NCBI GenBank assembly: GCA_035354275.1
Contig: DAOQAU010000004.1
Span: 1 to 64,000 of the forward strand
Direction: 5' to 3'
DNA from: DAOQAU01 sp035354275
GTDB taxonomy: Bacteria; Cyanobacteriota; Vampirovibrionia; Gastranaerophilales; Gastranaerophilaceae
DNA: 64,000 nucleotides
Shown: positions 58,335 to 64,000 of the stretch, piece after piece
How positions within the stretch are numbered: position 1 is the first letter of the stretch
How the letters are laid out: each line of letters begins with the position of its first letter
Notes under the pieces: generated by a model
What the model saw: only the letters and a program-made list of their open reading frames with translations
The model's database searches: none
What the model was told of the DNA's origin: nothing
Program-made: the position numbers and the translations under genes

Positions 58335-58339
58335 CGCAG

Positions 58340-58520
58340 TTCTAGGCGAGCGAAGCGAGCCGTAGAAATGCGTCATCCTGAAACATTAGTTATCGGCTGT
58401 GCATTGGCCGTACTTATTCAGGATCTCATTGTAAACCGGATTTTTGTCATCCCGCATGAACAAAGTGAATTGCGGAATCTCACGTGCAAATAGAACTAAA
58501 AATATCATCCCGCAGACTAC
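58340..58520. repeat. Cluster of dispersed palindromes left of the GIY-YIG gene
   Basis: 58343-58366 (AGGCGAGCGAAGCGAGCCGT) is related to sequence at 61665-61690 in reverse. 58372-58427 is a CATCCTGAA...TTCAGGATCT pair. 58446-58481 is a TGTCATCCCGCA..TTGCGGAATCT copy, and a partial CATCCCGCA lies at 58505-58514. No gene. Confidence 0.8.
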
Positions 58521-58927
58521 TGTCATCCCGCATGAACGAAGTGAATTGCGGGATCTAATATACTGTCGTCAAAAGTGGTAACGGTAAAATATTGCCATTA
58601 TCGTACAAGTTAACTAAATTAGGATTAACATCTTTAATTAAATTCCATTTCCATGCTCTTTTCCAACGCTTAATAGTTTTTTCTCTCGAAATTGCTTCCA
58701 AGATATCATAATGAATTTCGTAAAATAATAGCTGCTTTATATGGTATTTTTTGGTAAACCCATCAGCTGATTCGTTATTATGCTCATAAGCTCTTTTTAT
58801 AAGATCGGAAGTTACACCGGTATAAAATACTGTTCTATTATAATTAGTTAAAATATAAACATAATATTGTTTCATGTGATTAGTTTAACATATATTTTAT
58901 AGATCCCGCAACAAGTGCGGGATGACA
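58521..58927. mobile_element. Candidate repeat-bounded GIY-YIG unit
   Basis: The left end TGTCATCCCGCA (58521-58532) and right end TGCGGGATGACA (58916-58927) are perfect terminal inverted repeats. Each is half of a full palindrome (TCATCCCGCA...TGCGGGATCTA on the left; TAGATCCCGCAACAAGTGCG... on the right). Only the GIY-YIG gene lies inside. Looks like a small transposable or homing-type unit; target-site duplication was not identifiable. Confidence 0.5.
58555..58875 (-). CDS. GIY-YIG nuclease-domain protein
   Basis: 106 residues, single GIY-YIG domain of the UPF0213/YhbQ type. YYVYILTN (4-11) and FYTGVTSDLIKRAYEH (17-32) hold the two GIY-YIG tyrosines and the catalytic Arg/His region; KYHIKQLLFYEIHYDILEAI provides the metal-binding Glu, and KTIKRWKRAWKWNLIK follows. 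The TAG stop is formed at the junction with a dispersed palindrome, and 25 bp before the ATG another inverted copy begins. It may nick DNA at such hairpins. No Shine-Dalgarno is clear. Confidence 0.85.
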   Translation of the reverse strand: MKQYYVYILTNYNRTVFYTGVTSDLIKRAYEHNNESADGFTKKYHIKQLLFYEIHYDILEAISREKTIKRWKRAWKWNLIKDVNPNLVNLYDNGNILPLPLLTTVY

Positions 58928-59003
58928 GATGGTGTGCGGGATGACAGATGGTGTGCGGGATGACAGGTGTGTGCGGGGTGACAGGTGTGTGCGGGATGAC
59001 AGG
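58928..59003. repeat. Short tandem array of the GCGGGATGACAG motif
   Basis: About four 18-19-bp units (GATGGTGTGCGGGATGACA and variants with CAGGTGTGTGCGGGGTGAC). Each repeats the right end of the adjacent GIY-YIG unit. The minus-strand frame through it is open, but only because of the repeat. Confidence 0.85.
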
Positions 59004-59040
59004 ATGGGGGCGGGGTATAAATTTTACGTGATAATATAAA

Positions 59041-59070
59041 GAAGCGGCGGATCTTTCGACCCGCCGCTTC
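59041..59070 (-). terminator. Terminator after flagellin
   Basis: GAAGCGGCGG (59041-59050) pairs with CCGCCGCTTC (59061-59070). Confidence 0.85.
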
Positions 59071-59103
59071 TTTTGGAATAATTTCCAACAAGCTCAAATA
59101 TTA

Positions 59104-59964
59104 TTAACCGTTGATAAGTTTTAATGCAATACTTGGAGCTTGGTTTGCAGCTGCCAACAATGAAGCTGAAGCTGACTGAAGAATTTGGTTTTTAACATAG
59201 TTAGCAGATTCTTCTGCAACGTCTGCGTCTTTGATTGTTGAATTTGCAGCTGTTAAGTTAGTTTGTTGTACTGTCAAGTTTTTACCTGCAGCTGACAATC
59301 TGTTTTGGAATGCACCAATTTTTGTTTGTCTGTTTGTAATGTTTGTCAAAGCAGTTGTACAGTTAGCAAGGAATGCTTTAGAACTTGCAGCACTTTCAAA
59401 CGCTGAATCAATTGATGTACCACCGGCAGGTGTTAACTGGATGGCAGATACGGTTGCTTTCGCAAAAACATCAGAAGAAATAGTAAGTGAATCATCCGCT
59501 GAACTTCCTGTACCTACTTGGATAGCTATACCTGATGACTGGGTTCCATCTAACAATTTAATTCCGTTAAATGATGTGCTGTTAGCCAAACGGTCAATTT
59601 CTAATGCTCTTTGTTGTGCTTCAGCTTTCATTGCCGCTCTATCATCTGCACTATAAGTTCCGTTAGCAGATTGTTCTGCCAGGTCTCTGATACGTTGCAA
59701 GTTTGATTTAATAACTCCTAAAGTACCTTCTGTTGTTGTTAATAGGTTTGAACCTATTTGAACGTTTTTAGATGCTACTTTTGAACTTGATAAAGTAGTT
59801 TCAAATGATGTTGAAACCGCCAATCCGGCTGCATCATCGGATGCTGAGTTGATTCTGAAACCTGTTGACATTCTCAACATCGATTTGCTCATTGCATCGG
59901 TTGCATCATTCAAGTTGTTTTGAATGTTGATTGCCGATAAGTTTGTGTTTACAGTAATTGCCAT
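59104..59964 (-). CDS. fliC: Flagellin
   Basis: 286 residues, a short flagellin with only the D0/D1 core. N-terminal helix MAITVNTNLSAINIQNNLND through SMLRMSTGFRINSASDDAAG, and the C-terminal helix SANYVKNQILQSASASLLAA ending PSIALKLING. The variable D2/D3 domains are absent, as in many compact flagellins. AAGGAG lies seven bases before the ATG. Highly biased codons suggest strong expression. It stands alone with a 490-bp upstream spacer; its chaperone FliS is at 15.9 kb. No clear sigma-28 promoter could be read. Confidence 0.97.
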   Translation of the reverse strand: MAITVNTNLSAINIQNNLNDATDAMSKSMLRMSTGFRINSASDDAAGLAVSTSFETTLSSSKVASKNVQIGSNLLTTTEGTLGVIKSNLQRIRDLAEQSANGTYSADDRAAMKAEAQQRALEIDRLANSTSFNGIKLLDGTQSSGIAIQVGTGSSADDSLTISSDVFAKATVSAIQLTPAGGTSIDSAFESAASSKAFLANCTTALTNITNRQTKIGAFQNRLSAAGKNLTVQQTNLTAANSTIKDADVAEESANYVKNQILQSASASLLAAANQAPSIALKLING

Positions 59965-60454
59965 AGTTGATCTCCTTTCAAAGTGACCTTTTTACTTCCT
60001 TGTGTTTACTTCCTTGTGTTTACTTTTTTTGACTGCTAGTCTGCAAAAAATAAGATCCAAAAATACACGCACACCGCGTTAAGGTTGATCCTTTTTGCTC
60101 ACTCACATTCATACTGTTGATTAATCTAAGCCAGTGCTAATAACTAATTTAAGTTACATGCATAACTTGACTTCACATACACATATTACGACTATTCTGA
60201 GGACTAATTAATTCAGATTTAGTTTGAAATATCTGATACTTTAGTATAAATCTTTTAAAAATAAATTTAAAGAGGGTAAAAGTGTATTTTAAACATTTCT
60301 TAATATAAAAAAACAAACAAAACTTGACAAAGTCAATAGATAAAAGGGTTTTAAAGTATATATGTTTTATATTTTATTTAACTACTAATGTAAATTTTTA
60401 TTACAATTATAAAGTTATTTTAAATTTTTGGCATGGTTTTATAGTGTTGAGTTT
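59965..60454. other. Long flagellin upstream spacer
   Basis: AT-rich, no gene. It holds the flagellin ribosome site, a 14-bp tandem repeat ACTTCCTTGTGTTT x2 (59996-60023) and the presumed promoter and leader. I looked for TAAA-N15-GCCGATAA and sigma-54 elements on the minus strand and saw none. The 60-codon plus-strand frame at 60324-60506 reads into the terminator and is not credible. Confidence 0.6.
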
Positions 60455-60504
60455 AGAAAAAAATGGGGCGAAAATTTTTAAAAATTTTCGCCCCATTTTT
60501 TTCT
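60455..60504. terminator. 50-bp perfect palindromic terminator
   Basis: 60455-60479 and 60480-60504 are exact complements with no spacer (core GGGGCGAAAATTTTT / AAAAATTTTCGCCCC, flanked by A and T tracts). Serves asd. Confidence 0.93.
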
Positions 60505-60518
60505 AATGGTTTTTCTTA

Positions 60519-61535
60519 TTAATATAGGTTCATTGAAATAACTTTTTGAGCAATTCTTACAGTATTTAAAGCTGCGCCGATAAGCAGATTATCTGCCACA
60601 CACCACAGAGAAATAGCGTTTTCAAAAGCAAGGTCTTTTCTGATTCTGCCGACATAAACAGGATTTTTGTAAGCTGCATCAATCGGTGTGGGATATTCAT
60701 AATTTTCAATGTTATCAATGACTTCAATACCGTAGGCATTTTTTAACAGTTCTTTAGCTTTTTTAGGTGTTATTTCATTTTCAAATTCTATGGTAACGGC
60801 TTCCGAGTGTCCGCGATAGACAGGTACACGCACGGCAGTACAGGTTATCGGAAGACTTTGAGACAAATGCAGTATTTTTTTTGTTTCATTAACAACTTTC
60901 ATTTCTTCTTTTGTATAACCGTTTTCCAAAAAAGAGTCAATCTGGGGAATAACGTTAAATGCAATCGGTTTTTTAAAAACTTTATTTTCAAATGTTTTTT
61001 CATCCAATGCCGCTTTTGTGTTTTCGGTTAATTCATTAATCGCCGCAATTCCGGCTCCGCTTACCGATTGATAAGTGGAAACAATCAGGCGTTTTATTTT
61101 GGCAAAATCATCTAACGGTTTTAAGACAAGCATAAGCTGAGAAGTCGAGCAGTTAGGATTTGCAATAATTCCTTTGTGCAGTTTTAAATCTTCATCATTA
61201 ACTCCGACAATAACAAGCGGAATATCTTTATCCATTCTGAAGGCACTTGAGTTGTCAATAAAAACACAGCCTTTTTTAACAGCTTCGGGTGCAAGTGAAA
61301 GACTTGTAGAGCCGCCTGCGGATGCAAGGCAGATATTTACTTCCTCAAACGATTCCGGCTTAGCTTCTTCGACTTTATAAATTTTACCCTTGAATTCCAT
61401 TTCTTTGCCTGCGCTTCTTGCACTGGAGAGAAGTTTTAAATTATTAAAAGGGATATCAAGTTCTTCCATAACTTTTAAAATTTCACGCCCGACAACACCT
61501 GTGGCACCAAGTATTGCTATATTTGGTTTGTTCAT
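60519..61535 (-). CDS. asd: Aspartate-semialdehyde dehydrogenase
   Basis: 338 residues from ATG 61535 (GGAAGGAAACAA upstream; the frame further up is repeat). Second step of the aspartate pathway toward lysine/DAP, threonine and methionine. IAILGATGVVGREIL binds NADP. Catalytic C129 is in NPNCSTSQLMLVLKPL. YQSVSGAGIAAI and the active-site VPVYRGHSEAVTIE block near 240-253 are conserved. dapB lies upstream on the same strand, separated by a dispersed repeat, consistent with a lysine/DAP gene group. Confidence 0.96.
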   Translation of the reverse strand: MNKPNIAILGATGVVGREILKVMEELDIPFNNLKLLSSARSAGKEMEFKGKIYKVEEAKPESFEEVNICLASAGGSTSLSLAPEAVKKGCVFIDNSSAFRMDKDIPLVIVGVNDEDLKLHKGIIANPNCSTSQLMLVLKPLDDFAKIKRLIVSTYQSVSGAGIAAINELTENTKAALDEKTFENKVFKKPIAFNVIPQIDSFLENGYTKEEMKVVNETKKILHLSQSLPITCTAVRVPVYRGHSEAVTIEFENEITPKKAKELLKNAYGIEVIDNIENYEYPTPIDAAYKNPVYVGRIRKDLAFENAISLWCVADNLLIGAALNTVRIAQKVISMNLY

Positions 61536-61553
61536 TTGTTTCCTTCCTTTGCA

Positions 61554-61716
61554 CGTCATCCTGAACTTGTTTCAGGATCTCATAGGCGAAAGACTTTGCG
61601 ATGCTGATACTATTGAAAATTTTAACATGAATTGGTCTATTTCTGCAAGCCGTAAGGACATTTTCTACGGCTCGTTCCTCGCCTTGAAAAGAAGTCAAAT
61701 AAATTCAGCATGACGT
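61554..61716. repeat. Composite dispersed repeat between asd and dapB
   Basis: The ends CGTCATCCTGAA (61554-61565) and TTCAGCATGACG (61704-61715) are near-perfect inverted repeats. Inside are ATCCTGAA CTTGT TTCAGGAT (61558-61578, identical in reverse to the aroA copy) and a CCGTAAGG...CTACGGCTCG segment related to 58343-58366. Confidence 0.8.
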
Positions 61717-61725
61717 AATAATTAA

Positions 61726-62484
61726 CTATAATATATTTTCAAGTCCATAAACAAAGTCGCTATTTTGTGCAACGTGTTTTATTGCCAAAATCACGCCCTG
61801 CATATAGCAAGCCCTGTCCATCGTATCGTGGCGAAGTTTAAAAATCTGCCCTGATGCACCGAAAATAACTTCTTGCGAAGCAATGTAGCCCGGCATTCTG
61901 ACAGAGTGAATATGAATATCAGAATAAGCAACGCCGCCACGAGAACCTTTTATCAGCTCAACTTCTTCGCAGTTGCCCGTTGCAAAAGTCTTATTCTCAT
62001 TTACCCCCGCAATCATTTGAGCGGTTTTAATTGCCGTACCTGAAGGTGCATCTTTCTTTTGATTGTGGTGAAGCTCAATGATTTCTGCATTATCAAAATA
62101 TTTTGCAGCCTGCTGCGAAAACATCATCATCAAAACCGCACCGGTAGAAAAATTCGGCGCAATTAAGCAAGAAACATTTTTTTCTTTTGAAATCTTTTTT
62201 AATTCTTCGATTTGAGCATCTGACAATCCGGTTGTACCGATAACTGGGCGAATTTTGTTATTCAAGCAAAATTTTGCGTTATCAAAAATTGATTTCGGCT
62301 GGGTGAAATCGACCAGAACGTCGATTTCTACGCTTTTAATCGCATCTTCTATGCTTTTAAAAACACTTTCTCCCCCGCAAATATCTATTTTTGCAACAAG
62401 TTTCATTTCAGGATTTTCGCCTACCGCTTTTATTACTTCCTTGCCCATTTTCCCGCAGGCACCGCACACCGCAATTTTCATCAT
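61726..62484 (-). CDS. dapB: 4-hydroxy-tetrahydrodipicolinate reductase
   Basis: 252 residues from ATG 62484 (AGAGG eight bases upstream; the next codon is also Met). Motifs: VCGACGKMGKEVIKAV for NADPH, VDFTQPKSIFDNAKFC, GTTGLSDAQIEELKK, and the active site ELHHNQKKDAPSGTAIKTAQ. Makes tetrahydrodipicolinate for lysine and meso-DAP. Upstream frame to 62574 is unconserved. The gene diverges from rnhC, whose -10 lies 50 bp away. Contains a short coding hairpin at 62305-62328. Confidence 0.96.
   Translation of the reverse strand: MMKIAVCGACGKMGKEVIKAVGENPEMKLVAKIDICGGESVFKSIEDAIKSVEIDVLVDFTQPKSIFDNAKFCLNNKIRPVIGTTGLSDAQIEELKKISKEKNVSCLIAPNFSTGAVLMMMFSQQAAKYFDNAEIIELHHNQKKDAPSGTAIKTAQMIAGVNENKTFATGNCEEVELIKGSRGGVAYSDIHIHSVRMPGYIASQEVIFGASGQIFKLRHDTMDRACYMQGVILAIKHVAQNSDFVYGLENIL
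62305..62328. repeat. Inverted repeat inside dapB
   Basis: GAAATCGAC (62305-62313) CAGAAC GTCGATTTC (62320-62328), in coding sequence. Confidence 0.85.
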
Positions 62485-62534
62485 GTCAGTATCCTCTTTC
62501 TTCTTAACAATTATATTATAAAAATTAATTATGA

Positions 62535-62540
62535 TAAAAT
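62535..62540 (+). promoter_or_regulatory. -10-like box of rnhC, six bases before ATG
   Basis: TAAAAT, TGTTCC, then ATG at 62547; no Shine-Dalgarno. Confidence 0.45.
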
Positions 62541-62546
62541 TGTTCC

Positions 62547-63458
62547 ATGAATACTTTTTCCCAAAAAATTCCAATAGCTAAACAGGAAGCGATAAAAAAG
62601 TTTATCTTGCAAAACTTTCAGGCAATAGTGCACCCTAAGCAATATACCTTTTGGGAGATTAAAAATAAGGATTTTGTCGTAACTTTTTATAATTCAGGCA
62701 AATTTGTTATTCAAGGGAAAAATATCGACATATTGCTTGATGTTTTAAGTTCAAAATTTCATGAATTTAGTGAACAGGAAATAGTAAACGGTAAACACAA
62801 TACCATGGCAACTCCGCTCACTGTTCATAGTTCACCGCTCACTTATATAGGCACCGACGAATCAGGGAAGGGCGATTTTTTTGGTCCACTGGTGATTGCG
62901 GGCGTGCTTATTGATGAAAAAAATCGCCCGATTTTTAAAGATTTGGGCATTAAAGACAGTAAAATGCTTAAAGACGAAAATATTTTAAAAATGGCAAAAC
63001 AAATCCAAAAAAACGCTGTATTTTCAACAGTTGTAATTTCAAATGCGAAATACAATGAGCTTTATAAAGAATTTAAGAATTTAAATAAGCTTTTGGCGTG
63101 GGGGCATGCAAGGGTTATTGAAAATATTTTGGAAAAAAGGCCTTGTGAATATGCGCTTTCTGACAAATTCGGTGATGAAAGCTTAATCAAAAACGCTTTA
63201 ATGAAAAAAGGCAAAGTTATCACCCTTGAACAGAGGGTTAGGGCAGAAAGCGATATTGCGGTTGCGGCGGCATCGGTTTTGGCACGGGCAACTTTTGTTG
63301 AAAAAATGCAAAGTATGGAAAAGTTTTACGGAATAAAATTTCCCAAAGGCGCAAGCGAAAAGGTTAAAGACAGCGCAAAAGAATTTTCCCGAAAATATGG
63401 GAGAGACAGACTAAAAGAAGTTTGCAAAATCCATTTCAAGACTTATAAAGAGCTTTAA
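62547..63458 (+). CDS. rnhC: Ribonuclease HIII with in-frame repeat in the linker
   Basis: 303 residues. The N-terminal TBP-like substrate-binding domain (about 1-75) is followed by the catalytic domain with the RNase HIII signature YIGTDESGKGDFFGPLVIAG (D104, E105). Further acidic residues are in DSKMLKD and RAESDIAVAAASVLAR. Degrades RNA in RNA:DNA hybrids. The linker 78-99 (VNGKHNTMATPLTVHSSPLT) is encoded by a GTAAACGGTAAAC/CTCACTGTTCATAGTTCACC repeat at 62774-62842. No Shine-Dalgarno. A tRNA gene follows. Confidence 0.95.
   Translation: MNTFSQKIPIAKQEAIKKFILQNFQAIVHPKQYTFWEIKNKDFVVTFYNSGKFVIQGKNIDILLDVLSSKFHEFSEQEIVNGKHNTMATPLTVHSSPLTYIGTDESGKGDFFGPLVIAGVLIDEKNRPIFKDLGIKDSKMLKDENILKMAKQIQKNAVFSTVVISNAKYNELYKEFKNLNKLLAWGHARVIENILEKRPCEYALSDKFGDESLIKNALMKKGKVITLEQRVRAESDIAVAAASVLARATFVEKMQSMEKFYGIKFPKGASEKVKDSAKEFSRKYGRDRLKEVCKIHFKTYKEL
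62774..62842. repeat. GTGAAC/TTCACC-family repeat in frame in rnhC
   Basis: GAACAGGAAATAGTAAACGG on the left and CTCACTGTTCATAGTTCACC then GCTCAC on the right, partly complementary. Same family as 2166-2235, 8082-8142 and 25319-25345. Confidence 0.75.
62870..62929. repeat. 13-bp inverted repeat inside the rnhC catalytic domain
   Basis: GGGCGATTTTTTT (62870-62882) and AAAAAAATCGCCC (62917-62929) span the GTDESGKGD active-site codons, with a 34-base loop. Confidence 0.92.
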
Positions 63459-63518
63459 ATTCATTTGACATAAGTATTTTTTTATATTAGCATATAGCTT
63501 AAGTCCAAGCCTTTATGG

Positions 63519-63605
63519 GCCTCGGTGGCGGAATCGGTAGACGCGTTGGACTTAAAATCCAATCAGGTTAATTACCTGGTGCCGGTTCAAGTCCGGCCCG
63601 AGGCA
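63519..63605 (+). tRNA. tRNA-Leu (anticodon UAA)
   Basis: 87 nt, class II with a long variable arm. Acceptor arms GCCTCGG (63519-63525) and CCGAGGC (63598-63604), discriminator A. The anticodon stem TTGGA/TCCAA holds the loop CTTAAAA with anticodon TAA, reading UUA/UUG leucine codons. T arm GCCGGTTCAAGTCCGGC. CCA is not encoded. Preceded by an AT-rich spacer after rnhC; a T-rich stretch follows. Confidence 0.96.
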
Positions 63606-63661
63606 AACTTTTAAGAGTGGGTTATCTAAATGGATAGCCCTTTTTTAATTTCGAGGTAAAG

Positions 63662-63817
63662 ATGACGGACAATAAAAAGAAATTGACAAAAAAGAATAAG
63701 AAAAAAGCTGTTTTTAATGGGGTTAAGGGGCTTAACATTGATAAAAACGAATATCAGGAAATAGTTTTGTCGAACACGAACTTTCCGGATAAATCTTTTG
63801 GAAACCGGCTGAAGTAG
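63662..63817 (+). CDS. Small Lys/Asn-rich orphan protein
   Basis: 51 residues. MTDNKKKLTKKNKKKAVFNG then VKGLNIDKNEYQEIVLSNTN and a short polar end. GAGGTAAAG before the ATG is a fair ribosome site. The N-terminus is strongly basic. No family known. It lies just after tRNA-Leu and could be read from the same transcript. Base composition fits the surroundings. Could be spurious. Confidence 0.4.
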   Translation: MTDNKKKLTKKNKKKAVFNGVKGLNIDKNEYQEIVLSNTNFPDKSFGNRLK

Positions 63818-64000
63818 AAGTTATAGTTGTTTGCTTGCAAAAAATTCGTCAGCATGCAATAATGATATTGGAAGTATATAAAGCGGGATACTCTGTCGGG
63901 GGTAAATGCGATAAAAGATACTGAAACTTTAATACAACGCGGGATACTCTGCCGAACCAAATTGACTAAATGTCAATTTGAGTGAGAGGTAAGTCTGGAA
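63818..64000. other. Right-edge spacer with a direct repeat
   Basis: No convincing gene. GCGGGATACTCTG occurs at 63883-63895 and 63939-63951. AAATTGAC TAAAT GTCAATTT (63960-63980) is a hairpin, and GAGAGGTAAG near 63981 may be a ribosome site for a gene beyond the edge. Confidence 0.5.

Noticed and set aside
58928..59003. CRISPR array
   Set aside because: Units of 18-19 bp are contiguous without unique spacers, and no cas genes are present.
58897..59097. 66-codon minus-strand open frame with HPAHTC repeats
   Set aside because: It is the translation of the GCGGGATGACAG tandem array, with no ribosome site or domain.
60324..60506. 60-codon plus-strand frame near flagellin
   Set aside because: AT-rich, no ribosome site, and it reads through a perfect palindromic terminator.
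61483..61698. 71-codon minus-strand frame across the asd upstream region
   Set aside because: It is made from the dispersed CCTGAA repeat and overlaps the conserved asd start.

Overview
The window looks like chromosomal DNA of a low-GC, Gram-negative, fermentative and flagellated gut bacterium. The best guess is a non-photosynthetic relative of Cyanobacteria (Candidatus Gastranaerophilales, class Vampirovibrionia, formerly Melainabacteria). This is inferred from AT-rich sequence, SLH and AMIN-domain envelope proteins, a cyanobacterial-style RicT/PSP1 protein, single-chain pyruvate:ferredoxin oxidoreductase, a two-subunit iron-sulfur serine dehydratase, flagellar genes with a short flagellin, and many orphan proteins without recognisable families. 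No database search was possible.

Layout. 1-2.2 kb: a DUF47 fragment, fliA-like sigma factor and flhB. 2.2-10.4 kb: deoC, an M16 peptidase, sdaAB-sdaAA, mutL and an orphan DNA methyltransferase. 10.4-23 kb: mgtE, argS, asparaginase, a flaG-fliS-fliT-like operon with a CDF exporter, hsp20, two tandem zinc dehydrogenases, a tiny Flp-like pilin, a GNAT-like protein, ribD. 23-33 kb: a possible small RNA, lysS, PBP1A, an SLH protein, a TPR-matrixin protease and a two-gene orphan operon. 33-45.5 kb: nifJ, ferredoxin-nitroreductase, two tiny proteins, glyA, a WecA/TagO-like transferase, tyrA-aroA-murI-amidase. 45.6-58.4 kb: many small orphan genes among ribH, murQ, gpsA, ricT, coaD and a CcdA/thioredoxin pair. 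58.3-64 kb: a repeat-bounded GIY-YIG gene, flagellin, asd, dapB, RNase HIII and tRNA-Leu(UAA).

Physiology. Serine can be deaminated to pyruvate (SdaAA/AB) and oxidised to acetyl-CoA with ferredoxin reduction (NifJ). GlyA links serine to one-carbon metabolism. Parts of the lysine/DAP, aromatic amino acid, riboflavin, CoA and peptidoglycan pathways are present. The flagellar genes are scattered in three places.

Most unusual features. (1) Dispersed palindromic repeats sit in spacers and also in frame inside mutL, argS, aroA and rnhC, resembling Rickettsia palindromic elements; one GIY-YIG nuclease gene is bounded by inverted copies of one family. (2) Long inverted repeats, often GGCGATTTTT-like, lie inside conserved coding sequence of ribD, tyrA, rnhC, argS and dapB. 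(3) At least nine genes lack a Shine-Dalgarno but have a -10-like hexamer 6-7 nt before ATG, suggesting leaderless mRNAs. (4) Many orphan proteins begin with a similar short N-terminal pattern (M-x-[IVL]...F-x-[GSN]). (5) Nearly all intergenic terminators share GGCGGA/GGCGAA-type stems.
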